This document shows, one piece after another, positions 45,467 to 55,429 of a stretch of 64,000 bases of DNA (its first letter is position 1; each line of letters starts with the position of its first letter). The notes under the pieces are model-generated. The model was given only the letters and a program-made list of their open reading frames with translations. It was not told where the DNA came from and made no database searches. The stretch comes from Manduca sexta. Its lineage: Eukaryota; Arthropoda; Insecta; Lepidoptera; Sphingidae. A program made the position numbers and the translations under genes. The stretch is taken from the NCBI RefSeq assembly GCF_014839805.1, contig NC_051119.1, positions 7,619,245 through 7,683,244 of the forward strand, in the 5' to 3' direction.

Positions 45467-45759
45467 AGTCTGTCAAATTTAGTGTAGCCATTTCGTATAT
45501 CAACCTGGACCACCAACCAGCTGCATTGTTACGGTTCTGATGACATTTGTACCAAACAAAAAACTGGTCGTACAGCGAAACAATCGATTAAACATGTCCA
45601 GTGTCCAGTGTGGTCGATAATTGTGTTAAGTCGGTTACCGGTCGCGCGACACGTGGTGTGCGCAGGTGCGCGCCCGCATGGGAACCGAACGTTGCCTTTC
45701 TACATAGATTCCGAGTATTCAGATGCATAGAAAGACGTTTTTGACAAAATCCTTTAATT

Positions 45760-46152
45760 TTCCGGGAACGCTTTCATTACGCCCAATGGGAAAGTTTTGC
45801 GTGCTGTTTTTAGCCAGGAAAATATACATCTCATTTATCACTCTGAAAAACATTTCTACTGGTGGTAGGTCTCTCATATGTGAGAATCCGCCTGGGTAGG
45901 TACTGCGATGTCTCTTGCCGCTAAGCAGCAGTGTGTGGTCATTGTAGTGTTCCGGTTTGAAGGACATTGTAGCCAGTGTAACTAGTGGACATAATAAGAC
46001 TTAACATCTCATGTCTCAGGATGGCGAGCGCAGTGGAATACCAGACAATGCTTTGTAATTCAAGGTGTTGAATGGTGTTTCTACTGTTTATGGGCGGACG
46101 TTTCGCTTACCATCAGGCGAACGGCAAGCTCGTCTCATCATACAAAGAAATA
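45760..46152 (-). repeat. Element S5, longest copy
   Basis: It includes both the CCAATGGGAAAGTTTTGCG distal part and the CATCAGGCGAACGGCAAGC end. Between them are GGTAGGTCTCTCATATGTGA, CCGGTTTGAAGGACATTGTA, GTCTCAGGATGGCGAGCGC and CTACTGTTTATGGGCGG. It shows that the 15531-15632 fragment belongs to the same family. Small open frames are accidental. Confidence 0.75.
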
Positions 46153-46498
46153 AAAAAAAATCCATTAGTCACCCTAAGGCAAAGACGTTAAGTCTCATAA
46201 TTACCCTGGCTACAATGACTCCTCGTATACAACTGGAAAATATAGGGATAGCCTCTAATATTCAGATGTCCATTCATCTGAATTAATCATGATGGTTCTC
46301 GGAGAGAGGCGTTATTCAGTGCACATTACGTGACTATCAAACAATACTGAATCCTGTCAGTTTGCTCGACGCACTGAATATTACACAGAAGTTTTGAATA
46401 TAGCATCAATTTTCATGTTCTTTCATAGTTTACCTTCCATACCAAATATTTATAGGGATTCATGAAAAAAAAAACCCTTTAATTATTTTCAACATAAT

Positions 46499-46640
46499 CC
46501 CAATCGCTTTTTTGATCTATTTCAAATATTGACCAATCAGAGCAATGTTTCTTTGACATGCTTACAAGTCACTTATTTCGATTGGTTCATCGGAGTCGGA
46601 TTGGAGATTAATCTTGTTAAGATTAGGATCATTTCGATAT
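46499..46640 (+). repeat. Dispersed repeat, family F7
   Basis: CCCAATCGCTTTTTTGATCT, GACCAATCAGAGCAATG, GACATGCTTACAAGTCAC and CGGATTGGAGATTAATC. Non-coding. Confidence 0.6.
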
Positions 46641-47047
46641 CCAGTAAAAGCAATTATTACTTATTTAGCGAAACAATTAGTTTTTATAACTTTTTGTTAT
46701 CAAGACGTCTCTCTACCCCCAACAATTTACAACATCCAAAACACATGTGTCTCCAAACTAATTGATAACATAAGTTATTCACAAGACATTGTATAAATTA
46801 TTCGTGCGATGTCCGAAGTGGGAATAGCAGTAACGGCCCCCGGTCGTTTCCTTAGACTAGCCCACCTGAGCCCGTGGGAACGATGTTTTACGTCCTGGAC
46901 TCGGGAGTTAAGTGCCGTTTGCCATTAGTTTACATTTAATGTTGGCTATTGCATTGTTTTTGGATTGTCGTTCAGTTGGTTACTAAGGTTTATGTCTTAA
47001 TAATTTTCATGGGTTACAAGAATTTTTAATGGAAAGCTATGTCATGT

Positions 47048-47515
47048 TGAAATTGAGCTAATTAGCACAATCGACCTCAGTATCGCGTTAGCATCTATTA
47101 AAGTTTATCGTCTAAAGAACGTTTTCTTTATTTATTTTTTTATTGCTTTGATTGATGAGACTAGTTTGCCGTTCGCCTGATGGTAAGCGATACGACCGTC
47201 CATAAACAGTAGAAACACCATCCAACATCTTGAATTACAAAGTATTGTTTGGTATTCCATTGCGCTCGCCATCCTGAGACATGAGGTGTTAAGTCTCATT
47301 ATGTCCAGTGCTTTGGTACCTATCCAGGTGGACTATCACACATAAGAGACCTACCACCAGTAAAATGTTCTTGGGTAGTTACAATGATTTTTGATAAAAA
47401 GGTGCAGATGCGTTATAAACAGTCTTCTAATGGCACACCAAAATGAGCTAATTAGCAGAATTAATCTTAGTATCGCGTTAGCATCTATTGAAGTTTATCT
47501 CTAAGGAATGTTCCA
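47048..47515 (+). repeat. Direct repeat flanking an S5 copy
   Basis: GAGCTAATTAGCACAATCGA and AGTATCGCGTTAGCATCTAT appear at 47048-47125 and again, slightly changed, at 47442-47515. An S5 element lies between. The repeats are about 78 bp and similar, but the inner element does not look like an LTR interior. Confidence 0.65.
47134..47370 (+). repeat. Element S5
   Basis: GATGAGACTAGTTTGCCGTT, CCTGATGGTAAGCGATACGA, GCGCTCGCCATCCTGAGACA and CTATCACACATAAGAGACC. One internal deletion removes the CAGAAATAGACATTGC part. Confidence 0.7.
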
Positions 47516-48016
47516 TAAAATATGCTATATGATACCATCGAAAATGATGACATTCTCCTTTACTTTCACATGTCATATTGTTTGTATAATAAGTTAACCA
47601 TGTGTGCGATAATGTGCCGTTTTTGAAAGTCCAGTGCAGTACAGATTCTGTATCTAGACCTATTTATTAAAATATCATTGGGTAGTTTTAATATGGATAA
47701 AAAGAATGCTGGTTGGAGGGTATCTGATTTTATATCGATTTAGTAGAAACAGTTACTCATGTTGGAAAACCTGCGGTAGTGTTTGGAATGAACGAATCGG
47801 GTTCCAAAACGTGACTCGACGTAAATTATCGTTTGTTGATATTATATAGATGTAAATTCAGCAGTAAAGTCAGACTGAAATAAATATCATGTATACGAAT
47901 AAACACCAATCATCAAATTTATGAATAACAAAATGAATATGGAAAGTGCTGCCAACGTGCTCATTCATTTGGAGTTGACTGTCGACAATAAAAAAAAACA
48001 TTCACAATCCCACCAG

Positions 48017-48178
48017 GAGACGATCTGCGACGGCTGGAGTGTTATCAAGACCTTATGCACATTACCTGCTAACTGGCTGGTGTCGAAGGCGCATTGCCAC
48101 GCGCTGCTGCCGACGCTGGTGGCGCTGTCTGAAAGGCCCAGCGCGGCCGCGGCCATAGCTTCGGAGCTCAGCGTTGAG
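48017..48178 (+). CDS. Scaper: SCAPER-like gene, coding exon
   Basis: The exon has exactly 54 codons, with acceptor ATCCCACCAG and donor GTAAGG at 48179. It includes GWSVIKTLCTLPANWLVSK, then a long helix with LLPTLVALSERP and an Ala-rich segment ending ELSVE. This fits the penultimate part of the protein, where vertebrate SCAPER has a similar short-Leu/Pro segment followed by paired helices. An Ala-rich antisense frame over the same bases is a shadow produced by the high GC content. Confidence 0.87.
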
Positions 48179-48279
48179 GTAAGGGTTTTCATTACTGTTT
48201 AGGAGAACGTGGGCGCCATTGTGCGTGTGCGCAGGCGTGTTTGTGTTCGATGGATGACGCATACAAAAAACTGTTACTA

Positions 48280-48405
48280 TTCCCCCTTCATTGTCCCCCT
48301 CGTGACCATGAAGGCTGCAAGTCTTCGAAACGTCGCGTCGGGAGAAAAATAAAATACAAAAAACCGCGATAGAATCCGGAAAATTTGTTTAATTTCAACT
48401 GTTAC
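48280..48405 (+). repeat. Family P copy
   Basis: CCCCCTCGTGACCATGAAGG, CTTCGAAACGTCGCGTCGG and ACCGCGATAGAATCCGGAA. A small CGTCG duplication is present. It starts about 100 bp after the donor of exon 48017-48178. Confidence 0.6.
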
Positions 48406-49029
48406 TATTCCTTAGAAACTGTAGTATTACTTACTCTACATAAAAAATATCTCCGGCCAATTTACACACCTTTTGTAATAAGTATTGCAGTTTCGCATAA
48501 AATAACATTGAATTTTGTATCGACATTTGTTAAACCGTTATAGCGTAACGTACAAACAAATTAATAGACTACACTGTTATTAGACATTATGGATTATATT
48601 ATCAACGTACCAGGCAATCATGAAAACTTAACAGCTCAATCGAGTTCAAAAAACTTCATTCATTCCGTTCAGTTCACATGTTTGAAACTGCAGTGTTAAT
48701 TGGTACGAACAAGACGCCTCATCTGTGGTCGAGCGAGGCTTGTTAATTAAATGTTTGGAGCGAAGTGGGCGCTAAACGAGCGTTTATGGGAAGCGTTCGG
48801 TACGAACTGATCAACGGAATGATTCAAACCAGGTCCAAAAATGTTGGTCCCGATAAATGTTTCACGAACTGTCTCTAATGAACTGAACGAGATGGGTGTT
48901 TGTAATTTTATACGTTTGGGGAAATGCTGTTGATCAACTTGGAAAGTTGCGTTCACAATGTAGACATACGATCTAGGAGTTTTAAAGTCAAGTTAATGGT
49001 TGGCTAGTTAATTGACTTGCTGAAATTTT

Positions 49030-49145
49030 TAAAAAACGATTGCTTTTTTTGATCTGCCTCAGAAATGAATCAATCGGAACAGTCTTTTTTAGTTTACAAA
49101 TGAGTTATTTTGATTGAAGATTAAGATTCGGATCGTTTATTGAAA
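49030..49145 (+). repeat. Dispersed repeat, family F7
   Basis: CGATTGCTTTTTTTGATCTG, AATGAATCAATCGGAACAG and GGATCGTTTATTGAAAAC. Confidence 0.55.
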
Positions 49146-49555
49146 ACTTCTGTAACATATTTGGAATCGGCACATTTTTCTTGTTTTTTAAACCTAGTCT
49201 CAATTGTCGAAAAATCGAACCTAATCTCGATTGTTGGAATTATTTATCCTGCCAAATATTCATATAATGTAGGTACTCCTGAAGAAGTGATTTTTATAAT
49301 CCAGATGAAGACTTTTTCCATTTTAGAAATTTACGATCCAAGAATTTACCATTTTCTGTGTTTACTTCTAACAAACATCTAAACATCTAAAGATCCTTAT
49401 TTATAACCTAATATAAAGACCTAATATAATATAACGTAATATAGCACTGAAAAATCGACTTATCACAGTATTGCTCTGTACTTACATAAGTAACATTTGT
49501 GAACACGCACATTAATAATTTTCTATGTGCTAACTGTATAATTTTCTTCTATCAG

Positions 49556-49651
49556 ATGCTAGAAGAATACATGAAGAGTCCGGAGGCGCAGAAGGTGAAA
49601 CTTGTCCAGGTGATAAAACAGGGAAGGAACAAGAAGGCCGGTAAGAAATGA
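49556..49651 (+). CDS. Scaper: SCAPER-like gene, last coding exon and stop
   Basis: The exon has 31 codons plus TGA, after acceptor TTTTCTTCTATCAG. It reads MLEEYMKSPEAQKVKLVQ and ends VIKQGRNKKAGKK. The first Met is internal, since the previous exon joins in phase 0. The protein ends in a basic Lys/Arg tail. A close match to a splice donor (GGTAAGAA) overlaps the last three codons, at 49640-49646, so some transcripts could in principle continue into a further 3' exon; I found no candidate. Candidate polyadenylation signals follow within 800 bp. Confidence 0.85.
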   Translation: MLEEYMKSPEAQKVKLVQVIKQGRNKKAGKK

Positions 49652-50233
49652 ACACATTTAGAATTAAACACACAAGGGACTAAGACTAACAGGGAGGTCG
49701 GAGGGAATGCTGCGTTTACGCATAGCCCTAAATTTTTTTTTTCAAGTATCAAACATTTTAAAATGTATCTTGTAATGTAGTTATTGTACGGAGTACGAAA
49801 CGTTTGAATCGTCTCGTGACTTTAAGGGTTAGGCAATGCTTAATCTGGATATTTGGATGGGAGGCCGTTTGTTTTTTGTGTTGGTAAGCGACTAAGTCGA
49901 GTGAAGTCGTCAGTCCTCAAAAGGACTTGATGACTTAATTTGAGAATCGTTGACGCCTTGATACTGAGCAAAACGATTTTTGCGTACAATCGGATCTCTT
50001 AGGAATGTATGAAGAAATGCTTAACGTATTAGGAATTCAGGAGATCATTATTTTTTTCCCCCTTACAAAAATGAATTTTGGGAAAATTTTGACTAGCTAT
50101 TTTTCTACAACTGTTAGTAAAAAAAATAATTACTATACACTTCTGATATATAGCGTAGCTTTTCACTCGTAATCACTCGATTTCTTTTTTGTGTTACATG
50201 TAATCGAAAAATAATATGTGTTTAGCACCGTAA

Positions 50234-50432
50234 AATAAATGTTGTTTTGTAGAATCAGTTTTTTTGTAAAAGTTCTAGAAGCCTCAAGAGTAATTTGTTT
50301 GAAATCACCAGTAATATGTTTTCGCGAAACGACGCGTTATAAAAATCCTTGAGAAAATATGCGTTTTATTATTTTATTCTAAATAAATTCTAATGTGTAC
50401 ACTCAAGATTATTTTGATTGCTTTTTAATAAA
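50234..50432 (+). promoter_or_regulatory. Candidate polyadenylation signals of the SCAPER-like gene
   Basis: Three AATAAA hexamers lie at 50234-50239, 50382-50387 and 50427-50432, which is 580 to 780 bp after the stop codon, in AT-rich sequence. The last is followed by a T-rich stretch about 30 bp on. The hexamer is common by chance in DNA this AT-rich, so the exact site cannot be chosen from sequence alone. Confidence 0.35.
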
Positions 50433-51356
50433 ATCAATTCTATAATTTGTGCAAATTACTGAGAAATTTTTGTTTAGCATTTATAATAATATGGATATTG
50501 GCACTTAAATTAAGAAATATGTTAACATAAATATCTTTGTCAATAGTAAACATGTTTCTGCGAATGTAGATTCAGGATCTGTTGTCAAGTATTTAAAACG
50601 TTTTCAAATCAATTTCATAATACTATTAAGTATATTATATAACGTTTGCGTATCAAAATTATAGTGGACTTCTGAAAATCTTTATGAAATGTATCAATGA
50701 TTGTATTAATATTATATTCTTGTCATGAAATGCTATGGAATAACACGTTTTCATAGGCCGTAGCAAAGCACATAAAACACATACCTAAATACATTATAAA
50801 TCCCTTTTGAATATATAAACCGTTAACCGATATACGCAGTTCTAAATTTAAAATTCGTATTACAATCACAGCGGCAGGATTTGTTTAAATTTCGAATATT
50901 GATTTATCTCGTGCATAAAAAAACTCGGGTAAGTTTTAGGAATTTTCCAAAAAAACTGGTTCTACATAGACCGGGACATGTTTAAATTTTAAATTATTAT
51001 GAATGACTGACAATGCTACTCACTGTATACTTAGTTTTAAATGTATGAACGTTTATGTTAATGTCAAGTATTCAAATATTTGAAGGTACAATTGAGAATA
51101 CATTATTAATACAATATTGAAGAATGCTAATAAAATTGTGCCAGTTAATTGGGTCTCGTGAGAATATTTCCTTGTTTGTGAGGTCGTACAATTTATAGGT
51201 GTCTTAAAAAATACGCGTGTATCAATATTTTTGAAATATGTCAATTGTGCCTTCGGAATAATACTACTACCAAGGTATTACAAAAGGCGTAGTGCCTTTA
51301 AAAATGTATGCTTATGACGAAACATTCTTTATGGGTGTTCACGCGCTGTACGTATT

Positions 51357-51389
51357 CAATGCGAAACGGTCATGTTGCGTTTCGCATTG
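51357..51389. repeat. Perfect 12-bp hairpin
   Basis: CAATGCGAAACG (51357-51368) and CGTTTCGCATTG (51378-51389) are exact complements around a 9-bp loop. AATGCGAAAT motifs recur near 53315 and 53375, in the same AT-rich downstream region. Confidence 0.75.
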
Positions 51390-53423
51390 TTACCCGCGAA
51401 TATACGCATTGATAGAAGCGAATACGCACCGGTAGCTTTGATGTGTGTTGGTAGTTGCGAATTTGTAATGATGCCGACCAATCCGCACAATATCAATTAA
51501 CAATGTAATCGTACAATGCTTTTTATGTTTTAATTTATCACTTTAACAGCCGATGTTTTATTTGGTAAATACGCCAACATCAATGCGTAAATTCTCATTC
51601 GGAACATCGCTGTTACGCAGAAATCAATTTAAGTTGTTTTGTATACAAACACCATAGGTATTTTGATTCTTTATTTTGGAGCTAAATTCTCTAAAATTAA
51701 AACTTCTATAGCTAATCGAATAATTGAATATTACTATGAACGTGTGAATACAAAGTTATTTAATGTATTCTTCTTGGTGCCTTTATTTCGTCCGGTGTAG
51801 GATCCTCTGATGCACCAAAAACCCATACTATTTGGTGACACGACGTCAGTCTTTTCAATATTTGTTCTCTAATATCAATAAAACTGGACTTTCATAAATA
51901 ACATACCTCGAATTTATCGAGTCGTCACGTCATCATGTCTGAGGAATTTAATCCGCGATTTATTTGCAATGCTATGTTTGGCATACAAAACTGTCTCTTT
52001 TAGACTGACTTGAATTAAATAGCGCTATTTTCCAATAAGATTTCCTATAGAAGTTTTACTTTTCCCGTTTTGGTGATAAATATCATCGCTAGGTTTGTAA
52101 CGACTATACCTATGCATCTTACGGTTTATATCACGAAGAGTGGCAAAAAGTTATGATTGCTGGTTAGTATTAAGATCATACTTTTCGTAAGAGGGTGGTA
52201 ACAAAGATGATTATTGATTCTTGGGGTGTATAAGATGTCCTATACCAACGGTGAGCTTCTCCGAATCCGATTTTAAAAATGACCAAGATCCAATATGTTA
52301 TATTCAACATAGGGGACATTTTTAAATAGTAGAATGGTGAACCAAATGGGATTGTAAGCTGTATTTAACCATTTTAGACTGGTATCGTGCGCGTAACCCT
52401 AAGCTTTTGAATGCCATGAATATATACCCTCAAGCATCAACTACTTCGGGTACCTAATCTTGATTCATCCTGGATACCTTAGATGATGAGATGACCTTAA
52501 TACCAACCAAGTGTATATTCGTTACAAATTTACAAAGAGTATATACAAAGTTATAAAGAGAACATCAATTTTTTTCGTTTCAAAATCGACGGCAAAATGA
52601 TTTCCTTCTTTACTTTCAGTTCTTGTGATAACATTGGACTATTACTAAAACTGTGATTTTTTTATATTGTATATTTTTATTATTATTTTTTTTAATATTA
52701 ATCGTATATAAACAAAGCAAACGTAATATATTTTAGTTCGTTTATTAAATTTAGGCGATTAGTGACACTATAGTCTCTTCGGTATTCTGCTAATGTGAAA
52801 GTAGGGGTGTCTATGGCGCCTTGTTCATTTTGTGAACTTCCTTATTTATTTCTGTACCAATATTAGTTAATAAACAACCCTACGTTCAGAAAGTATTTAA
52901 GCGGTTTTATGTAGCAACTGCAGACTTACTTTTATTTCTTAACTACATAATGGCGTTGCAATAGTTTTGAAATCATATACAGTATTGATTGGACCATAAT
53001 TAGTATTTATTGCAGGTGATTAAAATTAATGATCGTTATTTGAAATAATAATATTGGTATTTCCATTTTGTTTAGAAATAAGGGTTCGTTACTAAGTTGT
53101 TATACTTTCTTACGGTAGTAACCACTGGTATTTATCACCACAATGCTTGTACGTTTGACGTTACCAACTCAATTATAAATCAAGTCTATTATTCCATATT
53201 TTAAAAGTATTATTTTACTTTCAATCAATAATTTGGTATTCATTTAAGTCTAGCATATTGTGTTATTTAATTCAAATGCGTAATGCATTGTTCGACATCC
53301 ACTATGTTGGGCAATGCGAAATCTTTTTTCTTTGGTAACTCAATTGATGCGCAAAGCATTGTTATTGCATTGGTCAATGCGAAATGTTTTTTTTAGTTGG
53401 TTATGTCAACGTGCGATATATTA

Positions 53424-53599
53424 TGTTGAGCATCATGTTGCCGATCATTCTTTTCCGAGCGTCACGATACCCCCGCTTTCCCAGTAGAGCGCCGCACGTA
53501 TTGTGAATCTGTGATTTGGTTCAGTCGAGCTATTTGTTTCATGTAACCTCACGTGTATTTTCGTGTAAAGTGCCGAATAAATATGTTATTTGTGTAACA
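53424..53599 (+). mobile_element. Possible solo LTR
   Basis: A 176-bp GC-richer block starts TGTTGAGCATC and ends TGTGTAACA. It has an internal GCCGAATAAATATG polyadenylation-like motif 20 bp before the end, which is the usual LTR layout. A target duplication is only partial (TATTA before, GTATT after). No internal retroelement region follows. Confidence 0.35.
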
Positions 53600-53689
53600 G
53601 TATTGTGATGTTTTATTTAATCTCATTTCGGAATTGGACCTTTTTGGGCGGGTGAAGACTGGTGTAGCCAAAAGAAAATTATAAATTGG

Positions 53690-53880
53690 TCTATCTATAC
53701 ATATCGTGTATTTGTACACGCATCACGCAAAAACTACTGCATGGTATTGAATGCAGTTGTCACCGGTGTATTGATAGAGGTATAACTTAAAATATAGTCT
53801 ACAATTATCCCGTTTAACTATAAAGCTGGACTTTCAACCCGGAACCCTTCACGTGGCTGATACGCGAGCAAAAACTCGTT
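53690..53880 (+). mobile_element. Helitron-like 3' part, degraded
   Basis: CATCACGCAAAAACTACTGC, TTGATAGAGGTATAACTTA, CCCTTCACGTGGCTGATACG and CGAGCAAAAACTCGTTT. Only the outline of the family remains. Confidence 0.4.
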
Positions 53881-55129
53881 TAAAACCGAAAACAAACAAA
53901 TCCTAAATTAACAGTCCTGTCAAGCAATGACATGAATATAATCACCTAATGACGTACGAGGTGGTTGAAATCTAGAATAAACATCGCAACATTGATTTTC
54001 GAATCTAGATTCCCTGCGTGTCCTGTATGCACATCGTTTGACCGGGAGCGCGACTCGGCTCTACGAGTATACGGAGGAGCTGATAGCGAACTTTCCACAA
54101 TAGACTCTGCAGAATCATGTATAAAATCTAACGGATAGTGGAATGTTTTGTCAAACCTTTTGTTATGTCTTGTAGTCTTCTCAGATAGTCGTGAATTGCA
54201 TCTCGACAAAGTAATCACTTTTTAAATAACACCTACACAGAATAATGATTTTTTGTAGGAGTGTAAAATTGATTAAATTGCTTATTAAAATTTGCTACTG
54301 CACTCACGAATTTAGACCGTTCTAATAGAATACCTAAATTTTACTATTTTTGGACTCGATCGAAATAAACGATTGCCCTATCAGCATTCCCGCCAAAAAT
54401 GTTTCCTTGATTTATAAACGGCAAAGGAATCGCAGATCATACAGCCACGCCTGATATTTTTTTACATTAAGCCCAAGCCAAAAGCGATGCTTTACAACGT
54501 AAACAAATTTATTTTAAATTTCATTAACATATTTGAATGTAACTATAAAACAAAAGCAAGCTTTGATCAGACAAATTTACGTCGTTGCCTTAAGTGGCTC
54601 ACGAGTTATGATCCTTTTACATTTTGTTTAAAATGTTTTCATGCAACTTTAGCGACAGATTTGGGCAGGCGGGAGGGGTGTCAGATTTTCGAATGAATAA
54701 GTTATCTGGCTTTAAACTTTATGTGGATTTTAGATAATTAAAATGAATAAATATTAGCAGATTTAATCTAGGTATTTCTTTAATATATTTTCCTTGATTT
54801 GACATTTCTGTATGCATAATTACAAAACACAATAAGTAGGTATCTAATATCGTGTATCAAGAGCTACCAGGGGTTATTTGTAAAGGAATATTGGCCCGTA
54901 GAAAAATCTATACAGCGAAATCGATTCCGTGTGTATTAACTTAATTAAACCTGTTAGATGTTATCAATCAATCTACAGATAATAAAAAGAATAAATTGTG
55001 AATATAGGTAGATTTTTATATTAAAAATTAGGCATTCGAGCAATAGGTTATCTAATGATAAGAGATCACTACATAATTATGGTGTGTTGTCCATTGTCCA
55101 GCTTTAAAGGAGGGAAAGGAATTCGAAAG
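53881..55129. other. Intergenic; nothing recognised
   Basis: A 90-codon minus-strand frame at 53946-54218 has a Ser/Arg-rich composition but no domain, partner or splice context. Confidence 0.4.
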
Positions 55130-55429
55130 CAGTGGCGTAGCATAGTTGGGGCGGGGTCAAAATGCGTGAAATAAAACCTTTAGCATATTAACTTTTTAGC
55201 AGCATCTAAGAGACGAGGGGGGTACGCTAGGTCCGCTTTATCCTACAGGGGAGGGCCAATGCTCCAAGGCGACGCCATGGACATACGCTTGCGTGCTACA
55301 TAAAAGTACCGGAAGAAAAGGTTGCGAATTTTTTACCCTACAGCGCTCAGGTAGCCTTTCGCCCGGATTCTAGGGGCAGCAAACACATCAGATCCACCGT
55401 AGGCGACAGAAACCCACGCTACGACACTG
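55130..55429. mobile_element. hAT-like MITE, degraded
   Basis: The left end CAGTGGCGTAGCATAG and right end CCACGCTACGACACTG are imperfect inverted termini of hAT type around 300 bp. The 8-bp flanks do not match. The interior is GC-richer than its surroundings. Confidence 0.5.

Larger units (their letters stand above)
49652..53423. other. 3' UTR and downstream sequence of the SCAPER-like gene; few repeats
   Basis: Strongly AT-rich, with the polyadenylation candidates noted separately and one hairpin at 51357-51389. Unlike the introns it contains almost no recognisable SINE, LINE or Helitron debris over 3.7 kb. No open frame of note. Confidence 0.5.

Noticed and set aside
47048..47515. LTR retrotransposon suggested by direct repeats
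   Set aside because: Only 78-bp repeats, no TG...CA termini, no primer-binding site, and the interior is an S5 element.
47965..48192. Minus-strand Ala-rich open frame of 75 codons
   Set aside because: Antisense shadow of coding exon 48017-48178.
53946..54218. 90-codon minus-strand frame as a gag-like remnant near the possible solo LTR
   Set aside because: No zinc knuckle or other domain and the orientation does not match the proposed LTR.
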